From a virus: a DNA stretch of 64,000 bases. The notes beneath the pieces were generated by a model. The model made no database searches and was not told where the DNA came from. It was given only the letters and a program-made list of their open reading frames with translations. The translations under genes and the position numbers were made by a program. Of this stretch, positions 7,465 to 17,500 are shown piece by piece. Every line of letters starts with the position of its first letter. The first letter of the stretch is position 1. Where the stretch lies: positions 1 to 64,000 of IMG/VR virus record IMGVR_UViG_3300027801_002517; one strand, 5' to 3'.

Positions 7465-8337
7465 ATGTCTAGAGAATTAATCAAAGTGCCGCTCGTGGAA
7501 GAGGATGGAACAGAGAAGGAAGTTAATATTTTCATTAAAAATCCCTCTAATGAAATTATCTCTATGTCTGAAAGATATCGTGCTAAGGTATTTAATCAAT
7601 GCCTAATAGACGGTATTCTAACAAAGACTGAACTCCATAAAATGATGAATGATAGGGGTTTATGGTCTAAAGACAAGGATAAGCAATATGATGAATTAAC
7701 CCAGCAAATTATCGCCCTTGAGAAGGATTTATATTTAGGAAATGGTAAGCAAAAAATCAGAGATCTTGATGATGGTAGATCTATTGCTATCCAAATCAGG
7801 CAATTAAGACTAAAGCTAAAAGACCTAATTGCACAGAAAATTCAACTTGAGGAGAATACTGCTGAGTCAATTGGCGATAATGCAAAATTTGATTACTTAG
7901 TAGCATTCTGTACGCACTACGAAAATGGAGAAAAAGTGTATAAAAATATTGATGCTTATAATCTAAAATCTTCAGATAGTATCTCATTTATGGCTGCTGC
8001 TAAATTGGCAGAGATGATGTATAATTTAGACACTAGTTATGAAAAGGATTTGCCAGAAAACAGATGGTTAACTGATCATGAGTTAGCAAATGAATCTTTA
8101 AGCTTGGTTGGTGAAGAAGGTGAATTGGTTGACATTGATGGTCGAAAAATAGATGAAGATGGTAAATATATTAATGATAAAGGTGAATGGGTAGATAAAG
8201 AAGGTAACCGATTAAGTGACGATGGTTTATACATTTCTAATATACAGTATAAATCCAAGACTAAACCAAAGGCTAAGAAGAAAACTACCGCGACAAGATC
8301 TAGTAAAAGTATAGTAAAATCAGATAGTAATACATAG
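7465..8337 (+). CDS. Putative tail assembly chaperone-like protein B
   Basis: This is a 290-residue paralogue of the protein starting at 6062, with shared N-terminal fold and coiled-coil pattern. The C-terminus carries four short acidic repeats of the form D-x-D/E-G-x-x-I/V-D/N (VDIDGRKIDEDGKYINDKGEW). After these comes a basic Lys/Ser/Thr tail (KSKTKPKAKKKTTATRSSK). The repeats resemble beta-hairpin or choline-binding-like spacing but are too few to assign. A strong GGAAGG ribosome site fixes the start. Tape measure chaperones in other phages often have flexible C-terminal extensions that wrap the tape measure; the same role is inferred here. Confidence 0.45.
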   Translation: MSRELIKVPLVEEDGTEKEVNIFIKNPSNEIISMSERYRAKVFNQCLIDGILTKTELHKMMNDRGLWSKDKDKQYDELTQQIIALEKDLYLGNGKQKIRDLDDGRSIAIQIRQLRLKLKDLIAQKIQLEENTAESIGDNAKFDYLVAFCTHYENGEKVYKNIDAYNLKSSDSISFMAAAKLAEMMYNLDTSYEKDLPENRWLTDHELANESLSLVGEEGELVDIDGRKIDEDGKYINDKGEWVDKEGNRLSDDGLYISNIQYKSKTKPKAKKKTTATRSSKSIVKSDSNT

Positions 8338-8342
8338 GTCTT

Positions 8343-8372
8343 GGCTTAAACTATTTAGAAAGACTTTAAGTC
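8343..8372 (+). promoter_or_regulatory. AT-rich hairpin abutting the tape measure start codon
   Basis: GGCTTAAA (8343-8350) can pair with TTTAAGTC (8365-8372), including one G-U pair, ending one base before the ATG. The only purine-rich ribosome-site candidate (AGAAAG) falls in the loop. It may limit initiation of the tape measure gene. Confidence 0.3.
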
Positions 8373-8373
8373 A

Positions 8374-11300
8374 ATGGCTGAAAAATTTTCATTAGTAGCA
8401 CAGATACAACTACAAGCTCCTACAAATACCCGTCAAGTTGTCGATAGAATACGTCGAGACCTTTCGGGTGTTTCTGTGCAAATACACGCAAAGGGTGCCG
8501 CAAAAACTGCGAATGAAGTTGGTAAGGTTAGTAAACAACTAAAAAATGCTAGTAAGTCTGCTACCACTTTTGCTACTAATCTAAAAATAGCTACACAACG
8601 AGCCGCTGGTTTAGCACTTGCTACGCGAGCCGTTAGTGCATTGACTACTCGAATTAAGTCTGCTGTAGATGAATCTATTGCTTTTCAGAGAGAGTTAGTT
8701 AAGGTATCTCAGGTTACTGGTAAAACCCTTAATCAACTCAAAGGGTTGGCCAAAGAGGTTACTAATCTTTCTACGAGCTTGGGTGTGTCTTCTAGTGCAT
8801 TAATTGGCGTTTCGCGACAATTATCACAGGCTGGTTTTCAGGCTGCTGATTTACAGATTGCACTATCTTCATTAGCTAAAACTGCTTTAGCACCAACATT
8901 CGATGATATTACTCGAACCGCTGAAGGTGCTATTGCGATCTTTAATCAGTTTGGCAAAGGTGCTGCTGCTCTTGAAGGTCAGTTGGGTGCCATCAATGCT
9001 GTCGCTGGTCAGTTTGCTGTTGAGTCTGGTGACTTGATTGGTGTTGTTCAGCGTGTGGGCGGTGTCTTTAAATCTGCTGGTGGTAATCTAAATGAACTAC
9101 TTGCTTTATTCACGTCTGTTAGAGCAACGACTCGTGAGTCGTCCGAGTCTATCGCTACTGGTTTAAGAACAATCTTCACTCGTATTCAGCGTCCAAGAAC
9201 AATAGCATTCTTGAAAAGTCTTGGGGTTGAATTGACTGATGCTCAAGGAAGGTTTATTGGACCTATAAAGGCGGTAGAGGCATTAAACAAAGCATTTGCG
9301 GATCTACCTCAAGGTGATTTACGTTTCATTCGTATTGCTGAAGAGCTTGGTGGATTCCGACAAATTGGTAAAGTGATTCCATTGATCCAGCAGTTTGCTG
9401 TGGCACAGGAGGCATTAAAAACTGCCCAGGGTGGTCAAGATTCTTTAGCTAAAGATGCCGCAACGGCACAGCAATCTTTAGCGGTACAAATTGAAAAAGT
9501 AAGACAAGAATATCTTGCCTTGATTAGGGAGTTTACAGATAGCTCTTCGTTTAAATTAATTGTTGGTCTCGCTTTAAATTTTGCTTCGGCACTTGCGAAA
9601 GTCTTATCATCATTAAAAGATGTGCTACCCTTACTTGCTATATTTGGTGCTAGTCGTTTAGTGGCTGGTGTGGCTGGTGGAGGTTTAGGTGGATTATTTG
9701 GTGGTAGAGGTGCTGCTAAGAAAAATCAAGGTGGTCCCATAGGATTTGCCCGTGGTGGTGTTGTTCCTGGAACTGGCAATAGAGACACGGTTCCTGCCAT
9801 GTTGACTCCAGGTGAATTTGTAATTAAGAAGAGTAGTGTTGGTAAGATTGGTGCTGGTACTCTTGCTTCCATGAACGGGTATGCTGGTGGTGGTCAGATT
9901 AAAGACCAAAAGAAATTAGGGATGGCTGTTGCTGATGATATAAAAGATAAGCCAGGAGATGTATCTATTGATCTATTTACAAAAGGATCAGAAGGATCAG
10001 TATTAAGAAAAAAAACAGGATTTGGACCATTAAACAGTAAGACAATTGAGCAACTAAAAGCAATAAGTGGGAGCGGTAGTGCTAGGAAAAAAGATCTGGA
10101 AGAAGGTAAAATACCTTTAAATGATTTGAAAAAAATAGCTGGATCACATTCCTTTAAAGGTAAGAAAAAGTTTGGTACTTTAGCTGCTGGACTTGGAGAC
10201 ACAAAAAAAGATTTTGACAGCACAGTTAATAATGAATATAAGGATTTCTTAAAAAATGCATCAGCGAACTTTGCTCCATCTATCGGTATTACAAATTTTG
10301 ATAAGGAGAAGGTATCATTTGACAAAGATTTTAAAATAAACCAAGGTGAGCTTGGTACTATATTTGAAAATTTAATAGATGTATTCGATGGTAGACCACT
10401 TATAGAACAAGCTAAAGAAACTAGAAGACCTTTTGATTTTACTTCTGGTATTAAATTTGGTAAAGCTTTTTCAACATTAAAGGGTATCAATTTTATTGAT
10501 GCAAAGGTGAGTGGTGGGAAAAATATTGCAAGTGCTGAGTTTGAAAGGAAGGCTACCAATCAATTAGCCGATGACTTGATAAACAATCAAGGGTTTCTCA
10601 GTGCAATAGGTGTAAAAAATAAAGAATTAATAGCAGAGGGTAGGCAACAACCTGATAAAAAAGGTGTTACTAGCACTTCGGGCGTTAAACGTACAACTAA
10701 AGCATCTGGTGGTGGTATTTCTGGCTCTGATACTGTACCCGCTCTCCTCACTCCTGGTGAGTTTGTTATTAACAAGAAAGCCGCCAGTAGGATTGGTTCT
10801 TCTAGCCTTAATACAATGAATAAAAAGGGTGTTGTTGGATTTAACAAAGGTGGTATGGTTGGATTTAACAAGGGTGGTGGAGTGCTTGGTGGTGGAGGTG
10901 CAGGATTTGCTGCCCTCGCTTTAGCCTCTGGTGGCTTACAGACCATGTTTGGTCAAATGGGCGAAGAAGGTTCTGCATTAAATGATGGTTTTAATGCACT
11001 CACAGGAGCAGTTACTTCTGGGTTTATACAATTTCAAATAATGAACTCTATTATAGCTCAAAGTACTCAGAGAACTAAAGAAAATGCAGAAGCTAAAGCT
11101 AAAGAAAAACAAGCTAGTGATAAATTGAGCAAATCAATAGATAAAAGAAAACCTGGATTAGACAGAAAAACACATGCAACTACTCGGGTGCAACAAACAG
11201 CAGAAGCTAAAGAAATAGCAAATGCTAACTTAGTTAAAAAAGAGAGGGCTGCTCCAAGACTTAAAAGGGCCGCTCAAAGGGACACGGCAGCGTTCCACGC

Positions 11301-14202
11301 GACAACTGAGAAAAGAGAAGGATTGCGAGATACTGGTTCAATATTAGGAATTTCTAAGTTCCAAAGTGATAAGGAAGGACTCGCAGAAGCTAGAACATCT
11401 AGAGCTACTGCTAGAACAACTAAGCAGGAAAAAGATGTTGAACATGAGGCTGCAAAAGAACAAGCGGGGAGGAAAGATCTTGGTGGTGATGCGTCGATGA
11501 AAGCTAGGGAAAATCTTGAAAAAACTGAGAGAAAAGCCGCAGCAGCAACTGAGCAGTATCATAAGTCACTGGTGAAAGTAGGTAAAGCTAAATCGAATTT
11601 GAAACAAAGTACGAAAGAATTAACTACTGCACATGAAGCTCAGAAGAAAGCATATAGGAAAGCCGCTACATCCACTAATCTTTCCCGTAAGGCACAAGAA
11701 AAATTAACTGCAAGCAGAGTTAAGGCAAAAAGAGCTACAGCAAAAGCAATTGCAGCAGAAAAACAACTGGCAATGAGCAGAAAAGGAGGTGGAGGTCGAG
11801 GTGGTGGTGGTGGAATGGGTAAGGCAATGGGTTTTGCTACTAAAGCAATGCCAGCATTCGCGGCTGCTCTGGGTGTTGCAACTCAGGCGGCAGGATATTT
11901 TGCGGAACAAGCAAATAAAAGGTTACAGGGGTCAATTGAGGAAGGAGATGTGGAAGGAATCCGTGCTAATGCTCAATCAGCTCAAAATGCTGAAACTGCT
12001 GGATCAATGCTTTCTGGTGCTGGTCAAGGTGCTATGTTAGGTGCTGCTATTGGTTCAGTAGTTCCTGTAATAGGTACTGCGGTTGGTGGTTTTGTTGGTG
12101 CTTTAGCAGGTGCTGCGACTGCTTTCTTTTTTGCTGAGGATGCTGCTAAAAAAACCGCTGAAGCAATGGGGCAATTAAGTCAAAATCAACTTGCTAAAGC
12201 TACTCGTCAATTACAAGATTTTTCAGAAGGTCTTTCTGGCTCAAAGGGTATTTCAGAATTTGCTAACTCGTTTGGATCAACCTTAAAAGAGTCGGAAAAG
12301 TCATTTCTTGCGAGTGACGCTTCAACCGAAGAAAAACAGGCTAGAACTAAACAGAATAATCAATTAAGAGCACAGGCGGCAGGCGAAATAGCTCAAGAAA
12401 CTTTCGCACAAGGTGGCGATTTAAACGATGTTGCTACACATCTTCAAAAAATAACAGACTCTTCAGGAAAACTTACTGAGGCTCAAATTAAAGCAGCAGA
12501 ATCCGCCTTTAAAGTTGCGGCTGCTCAAGCTGAATTAATCAAAGTTAATCTTGATGCTGCGAGAATCGGAGGTGCTACTGCACGAGCAGGTACTGCCGTT
12601 GATAATATTTTAGCGACTTTTGAAACAGGTAGTAGTGCATTACAAGCTGCATTTAATACATTAGAAACAAGTACAACTACTTTTGGTGGAGCTGACGCTG
12701 GAAAAGCTGCTCTGGGTGCGATCAGTCAAAACATTAATGCTCAATTAGATAGTCTGGGTATTAATAGAGGGTCGGCAGGTAGACAGGCTGTTGACAGATC
12801 TGTTGCTTCTTCTGGTGCTGCTTTAGATTTTAGTGCTCAATTATCTGAACAGTTATCTGACCCAGAAATAACCAGGGGGGAAGATCCTAAAGCAGCAATT
12901 GAAGGTATTGTAACAAAGATTACCAGTAGTATAAATGATCCAAAAGTAACCGCGATTGTTCAAGGTTCTCTTAAGCAGGTTATTGAGGGGGCGACAGATA
13001 ATGGTCAAATTGATGGATCTAAAGTCGTAGAAGGTTTGACTCAAGCGGCAAATAAAGCTGGAGTGCCACTGAAACTCTTGGGTGAGGCATTAATCAAGCA
13101 ACAGAAAGTAATTAATAAAATAACTAATGAGCGTCGAGCACAGGAACAAAAATTAATGGCGGCACAAAGTAAAGCCATTGATCTCCAACTTGAGGGTGCC
13201 AGAGTCATAGAACAAGCTGGTGGTCCGAAATTAAACATGCAAGATAGATTGGGGGCAAGAGCTACACAAGCAAGTCTACAACTAAGAGATGCTGGTGTTT
13301 CTGGTTTGGCTGGTACTGATACATCAAGTGTTAGAGCTGCCAGTAGAAATATTGCTAATCGCAGTGCCGAATTAAATCAAACACGAGGACTTCAGAATAG
13401 GGATGATGACAGGCGACCTGAGTTGAAAAAGGCGAACGATGGATTGATTCAGTTTACACGACAGAGAATTAAATTAATCCAAGAGGAAATGAGCATTGTT
13501 AAACAGAAAAATGCTCTTGAGCGAAGTGCTATTGATGCATTGTTATCAGGTGATGCTGAAGCATTCTTTAAGAACCAAAGTGCGTCGGCAGCGGCATCAG
13601 CATTAAAGAGTGGTAATACAGCTTTAATTAGATCATTAGATGCCTCTTCTGTAGGGGCTGGATTAAAGAGTCTACAAGATCAAGGTACATCGTCTACTGA
13701 ATTATTTAGTGCTGCCAGAACTGCTGGTCTGTCACAACAACAAGCAAAAGTCTTCTCTGGAACTACAGAGGAAGAAACTTCTTTAAGAAGAGAATTAGCT
13801 GACAATGGTCGTACATTAGGTGATTTAGGTAATACTGGTGCAGAATTAGAAGCTCAAGGTATTCAGCCTATATTAGATAAATTCGCTGAAGTGCAAGATG
13901 CATTCCAAAAACAATTAATTGACGGTCTTAAAGATAACTCCGCAGATATAGCAGCCAGCCAACGAGAACTACAACAGTCGAACACAGACTTGAAAGCTTC
14001 ACTTGATGAGTTAAATAAAACTGTAGCAGGCAAAAATGAGAAAGTTGAGGTAACTGTTAATGGTAATAGTGCTGGTGGTGTAGGCGGTAAACCTTCTCAG
14101 GAACAAATTATTGCTGGAATAAAATATGCCCTTGGTGTTGGAGGTCCATTAGAACTAAAACATAATCAAGCTGGTAATCATACATTCGGAGCAAACGCAT
14201 AA
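8374..14202 (+). CDS. Tail tape measure protein with inserted domain
   Basis: This is a 1,942-residue protein. The N-terminus is a TP901-type tape measure core: long amphipathic helices with motifs such as TKTLNQLKGLAKEVTNLS-like spacing and RATTRESSESIATGLRTI. Residues ~460-500 hold the common tape measure motif RGGVVPGTGNRDTVPAMLT followed by PGEFVI (TPGEFVI at 478-484), and a second copy lies at 793-799. Between the copies is a ~280-residue insert with a nuclease-like signature (described separately). Residues ~950-1180 are charged coiled coil. A Gly/Ala-rich hydrophobic stretch at ~1213-1253 could span a membrane during DNA ejection. At the known ~0.15 nm per residue the tail would be roughly 240-290 nm, depending on whether the insert counts. 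This identification is secure. Confidence 0.92.
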   Translation: MAEKFSLVAQIQLQAPTNTRQVVDRIRRDLSGVSVQIHAKGAAKTANEVGKVSKQLKNASKSATTFATNLKIATQRAAGLALATRAVSALTTRIKSAVDESIAFQRELVKVSQVTGKTLNQLKGLAKEVTNLSTSLGVSSSALIGVSRQLSQAGFQAADLQIALSSLAKTALAPTFDDITRTAEGAIAIFNQFGKGAAALEGQLGAINAVAGQFAVESGDLIGVVQRVGGVFKSAGGNLNELLALFTSVRATTRESSESIATGLRTIFTRIQRPRTIAFLKSLGVELTDAQGRFIGPIKAVEALNKAFADLPQGDLRFIRIAEELGGFRQIGKVIPLIQQFAVAQEALKTAQGGQDSLAKDAATAQQSLAVQIEKVRQEYLALIREFTDSSSFKLIVGLALNFASALAKVLSSLKDVLPLLAIFGASRLVAGVAGGGLGGLFGGRGAAKKNQGGPIGFARGGVVPGTGNRDTVPAMLTPGEFVIKKSSVGKIGAGTLASMNGYAGGGQIKDQKKLGMAVADDIKDKPGDVSIDLFTKGSEGSVLRKKTGFGPLNSKTIEQLKAISGSGSARKKDLEEGKIPLNDLKKIAGSHSFKGKKKFGTLAAGLGDTKKDFDSTVNNEYKDFLKNASANFAPSIGITNFDKEKVSFDKDFKINQGELGTIFENLIDVFDGRPLIEQAKETRRPFDFTSGIKFGKAFSTLKGINFIDAKVSGGKNIASAEFERKATNQLADDLINNQGFLSAIGVKNKELIAEGRQQPDKKGVTSTSGVKRTTKASGGGISGSDTVPALLTPGEFVINKKAASRIGSSSLNTMNKKGVVGFNKGGMVGFNKGGGVLGGGGAGFAALALASGGLQTMFGQMGEEGSALNDGFNALTGAVTSGFIQFQIMNSIIAQSTQRTKENAEAKAKEKQASDKLSKSIDKRKPGLDRKTHATTRVQQTAEAKEIANANLVKKERAAPRLKRAAQRDTAAFHATTEKREGLRDTGSILGISKFQSDKEGLAEARTSRATARTTKQEKDVEHEAAKEQAGRKDLGGDASMKARENLEKTERKAAAATEQYHKSLVKVGKAKSNLKQSTKELTTAHEAQKKAYRKAATSTNLSRKAQEKLTASRVKAKRATAKAIAAEKQLAMSRKGGGGRGGGGGMGKAMGFATKAMPAFAAALGVATQAAGYFAEQANKRLQGSIEEGDVEGIRANAQSAQNAETAGSMLSGAGQGAMLGAAIGSVVPVIGTAVGGFVGALAGAATAFFFAEDAAKKTAEAMGQLSQNQLAKATRQLQDFSEGLSGSKGISEFANSFGSTLKESEKSFLASDASTEEKQARTKQNNQLRAQAAGEIAQETFAQGGDLNDVATHLQKITDSSGKLTEAQIKAAESAFKVAAAQAELIKVNLDAARIGGATARAGTAVDNILATFETGSSALQAAFNTLETSTTTFGGADAGKAALGAISQNINAQLDSLGINRGSAGRQAVDRSVASSGAALDFSAQLSEQLSDPEITRGEDPKAAIEGIVTKITSSINDPKVTAIVQGSLKQVIEGATDNGQIDGSKVVEGLTQAANKAGVPLKLLGEALIKQQKVINKITNERRAQEQKLMAAQSKAIDLQLEGARVIEQAGGPKLNMQDRLGARATQASLQLRDAGVSGLAGTDTSSVRAASRNIANRSAELNQTRGLQNRDDDRRPELKKANDGLIQFTRQRIKLIQEEMSIVKQKNALERSAIDALLSGDAEAFFKNQSASAAASALKSGNTALIRSLDASSVGAGLKSLQDQGTSSTELFSAARTAGLSQQQAKVFSGTTEEETSLRRELADNGRTLGDLGNTGAELEAQGIQPILDKFAEVQDAFQKQLIDGLKDNSADIAASQRELQQSNTDLKASLDELNKTVAGKNEKVEVTVNGNSAGGVGGKPSQEQIIAGIKYALGVGGPLELKHNQAGNHTFGANA
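10336..10590 (+). other. PD-(D/E)XK nuclease-like domain inserted in the tape measure protein
   Basis: The segment reads helix with Glu (LGTIFENLIDVF, E665), then a strand with Asp (RPFDFTSGI, D688), then a hydrophobic strand ending in D-A-K (GINFIDAKVS, D709 and K711), then a helix (EFERKATNQLADDL). This order and spacing match the E...D...(D/E)xK core of PD-(D/E)XK nucleases. It sits between two copies of the TPGEFVI tape measure motif, as if inserted with duplication of the flank. Catalytic activity is inferred. Confidence 0.5.
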
Positions 14203-14206
14203 TATA

Positions 14207-14569
14207 ATGAATTACACACATAATCTTAGCTCTTGTTTTTGCACGACGGCAGCATCTGGATATCCCACTGGTAGTGGCTCATTCCTCAAGGCTCAGTTGT
14301 CGGGTACATTTGGTGTATCTTCCAGTGGTACACTTGGCAGTGGAGTTTTGCATACCAGTATATACAAGTGCGAGTCACTTACATCCACTACTTCTCTATT
14401 ATTTGATATTGAAAACCTTTCTACGCCAGAACAACCAAATTCCACTTATCGTATTCTTATAAATGTGAATGATTTAGATGATGCACCTGTTGTTGGCGAT
14501 GAATTTATAGTAATTAATGTTGGCGGTATATCTTATGTTTATAATGTTTCAGCAGTGTCAATAGTTTAG
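14207..14569 (+). CDS. Small hypothetical tail protein, 120 aa
   Basis: This is a 120-residue protein with a Ser/Gly/Thr-rich N-terminal half (SGTFGVSSSGTLGSG), similar in flavour to the fibre repeats, and a beta-rich C-terminal half (YRILINVNDLDDAPVVGDE). There is no membrane segment. It starts four bases after the tape measure stop, with no clear ribosome site, and ends 11 bases before the giant gene. It may be a small distal tail or adaptor protein. The family is not recognised. Confidence 0.5.
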   Translation: MNYTHNLSSCFCTTAASGYPTGSGSFLKAQLSGTFGVSSSGTLGSGVLHTSIYKCESLTSTTSLLFDIENLSTPEQPNSTYRILINVNDLDDAPVVGDEFIVINVGGISYVYNVSAVSIV

Positions 14570-14580
14570 GGCGGATATAA

Positions 14581-17500
14581 ATGGCTTCATTCAATTTAGA
14601 GTTAAACTCTGATATTACCCCTGGATTTGGTAGCTATACTCAAGCTACACAGAATGCTGATGGAACACCAAACCTACGTCATTATCCAGAAGATGTTTGT
14701 GTTAATATTCCTGGTTCTTGTGGTGGAACTTATTTAGTTGGGGGTGATCAGAGTGCTGATCTTAAGATTGCTAAATATGGGTTTGAAAATATACCTCAAA
14801 CCGTTGGCGAATCTATCAAACGAGTAAAGGTTTGGTTTGCTAATCCATACACTGCCCAGATGGAGACACCTTTTGAGCCTAAAATCGCCGCAATTCAATC
14901 TGCTAAATTAACTATTAATGGTTCTCCTGTAGCTACTAGCGATGACCCAATAGTATATCCTTTACAGGGTGAGGGAGTTGGTGATAGAGTTACATGGTGG
15001 CATTATATTGAGTTTACTGGTTTAGATATAGATATAAGTTCTGCTGATACTATTTCTAACAGCATTGAAATGACTGTTGGTGATCATGCTGCTTTCAACG
15101 ATAACTGGGAGGTTTCTAATCTCTATCTTGAAGTAAATTCCGAGACTCCTAAGCCTTATACATCAATCAGAATTAATAATGTAACATCTGATATTGTTAG
15201 TACAGACCCCGCTCAGTCCTGCCTCACCAATTTTTCAAAGAATGAGGGTCAGACTTTTGAGGTAGAGTTGTATCATGATGGTACTGTTAATATTGGTACT
15301 ACTATTGATTTTACAATTGCGGCCTCTCCAAATGATGCGATCTGTTCAAACGGAGGATTTACACTTTCTGATATTGCCTCTGTAACTGTTGATGGTGTTT
15401 CTGCTACTTCAACATCTATAGAAGATTCTCAAAAAGCAAAAAAAATTGTAATTACTCTTGCTACCGATGCTCTTACTGAAGACGCGGAACTTTTCAGGTT
15501 GACATTTGCCACAACTGATAGCCTTGGTAATACTACTACTCTTGATGATCCAGGTAATTTCTCAGCTTGGAATCCAAGTCATCTCGCTCAAACTTGCGAT
15601 ATGCATATTACTGATGTTGTTCCCCTTAATGTTGTTTCGGTTAATCCAACTTACAGAACAGTCCTACCAGCATATATACCTCTTACTTTGCAAGCTAATG
15701 AAACTAATTCAGCAACATTTACATTTAAAAGAACAGGTAGTACAACTGATACATTGAATGTAAGTTATCGGCTGTTTGGAACTGCTCAAGCGGGTGTTGA
15801 TTATACAGGTTCTCAGGTTGGCACAGTCACCTTCGCACCAGGTATAACTGTTGTTCCCCTTTCGCTTCCGACTATAGCAGATAGTTTAGTTGATCCGGTT
15901 GAAATAGTACGGTTGCGAATTGATCCCACTGCTAACTATGATATTGCTGCTGGTAAACAATTTGCTGAAGTTACGATTGCATCCGATGATATTATAAGTA
16001 GTGAGATTAAAAGAGCAGGCTCGAATATTCATACATCTGTGCGAGGTGTGCCAGGCTCGACGGCTTTTGATTATAATCTCGGGGCATATTCAGTATTGAA
16101 AAAGGACGGCTCAGTCGTTAGTTGGGGGCAAGGTGCTTATGGTGCAGGCCAGTTGTATTTCAACGGTACTGGCCATACCGGCCTTGCCTTACATAATCGC
16201 AATGACATCGTCCAGATCTTCAGCAATCCTTATGCCTTTGCTGCAATAAAAGAGGACGGTACGGTTCTTACTTGGGGGGATTACAGGTTTGGTGGTGTTC
16301 AAAGAGTTATAACAGGTGACACAACCCCCGACGCTCATCATACCAGTACATCCGTACACTTCATCAGAGATGTGGACCGGATCTTCTCCACCCAAAAAGC
16401 ATTTGCATCGTTATCTTACGCTGGGACACAATTTGGTTTTGTTAAAACTTGGGGTCACGCAAGTCACGGCGGTGACAGCAACAGCGTGGCCACACAGATC
16501 GCCAATGGTGTCAGCCAAGTCTTCTCGACACGGTCTGCTTTTGCGGCGTTGAAAACAGACGGCTCGGTCGTCACCTGGGGGGATTCAGGCTACGGCGGTG
16601 ACAGTAGTAGTGTGGACTTGAGCGAAGGTGTCACCCAAATCTTTTCAAATTACAATGCCTTTGCAGCATTGAAAACGACTACGGGCCTTAGCCCCACTGC
16701 CGGTTCGGTCGTCACATGGGGGGGGAGTGGCGGTGACAGCAGCAGCGTGGCCACGCAGATCAGTAGTGGTGTTGTTCGAATTTTTTCCACAAGGTATGCC
16801 TTTGCTGCGTTGAAAGAAGACGGCTCCGTTGTCACTTGGGGTAATGCAGGTTATGGTGGAGACAGTAGTAGTGTGGATTGGAGCGGTGGTGTCACTCAGA
16901 TCTTCTCCACCGAAGGTGCCTTTGCAGCGTTGAAAACGGATGGCTCGGTCGTCACCTGGGGGGGGTCATGGAGTGGCGGCAACAGCAGCAGCAGCGTGGC
17001 CACACAGATCGCCAATGGTGTCATCCAGATCTTCTCGACACCAAGTGCCTTTGCGGCATTAAAAGAGGATGGCTCGGTTGTCACATGGGGAGAGGCAGGT
17101 AGCGGCGGTGCCAGTGGCAGCGTGGCAACACAACTAACCTCCGTAATCCATATCTTCTCAAATAGTCATGCATTTGCTGCACTCAAGGCGGATGGCTCGG
17201 TCGTCACTTGGGGAAATCCTGATAAGGGCGGTGATCAAGTAGTTGTTGGGGCCATAGGGGCAATCCCTGTTAGCGTGGCTACACAACTGAGCAGTGGTGT
17301 TGTCCGGATCTTCTCAACACCGGATTCATTTGCGGCATTGAAAGAAGACGGCTCAGTCGTTACGTGGGGAGGTGGTGGTGGCGGTAACAGCGGAAATTTA
17401 AATAGTTCTTACGCTGATTTACTAAATGTACGGACCTCAGTTAATTCAGATACATATGATATTTTAGATCCTGTTAATCCTGATGATAATCCTCCTACAT

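Noticed and set aside
9894-10559. Long open frame (221 codons) on the - strand inside the tape measure insert
   Set aside because: It is the antisense of the tape measure frame, which has strong protein-level motifs; the antisense has no ribosome site, unusual composition and no recognisable domain.
16189-17102. Several overlapping frames on both strands in the RCC1-like region
   Set aside because: GC-rich repeats avoid stop codons in all frames; the repeat phrase is coherent only in the sense frame of the giant gene.
16075-17400. Idea of a diversity-generating retroelement target in the RCC1-like repeats
   Set aside because: No reverse transcriptase or template repeat is visible in the window, and the differences among repeats are not concentrated at A-derived positions by eye.
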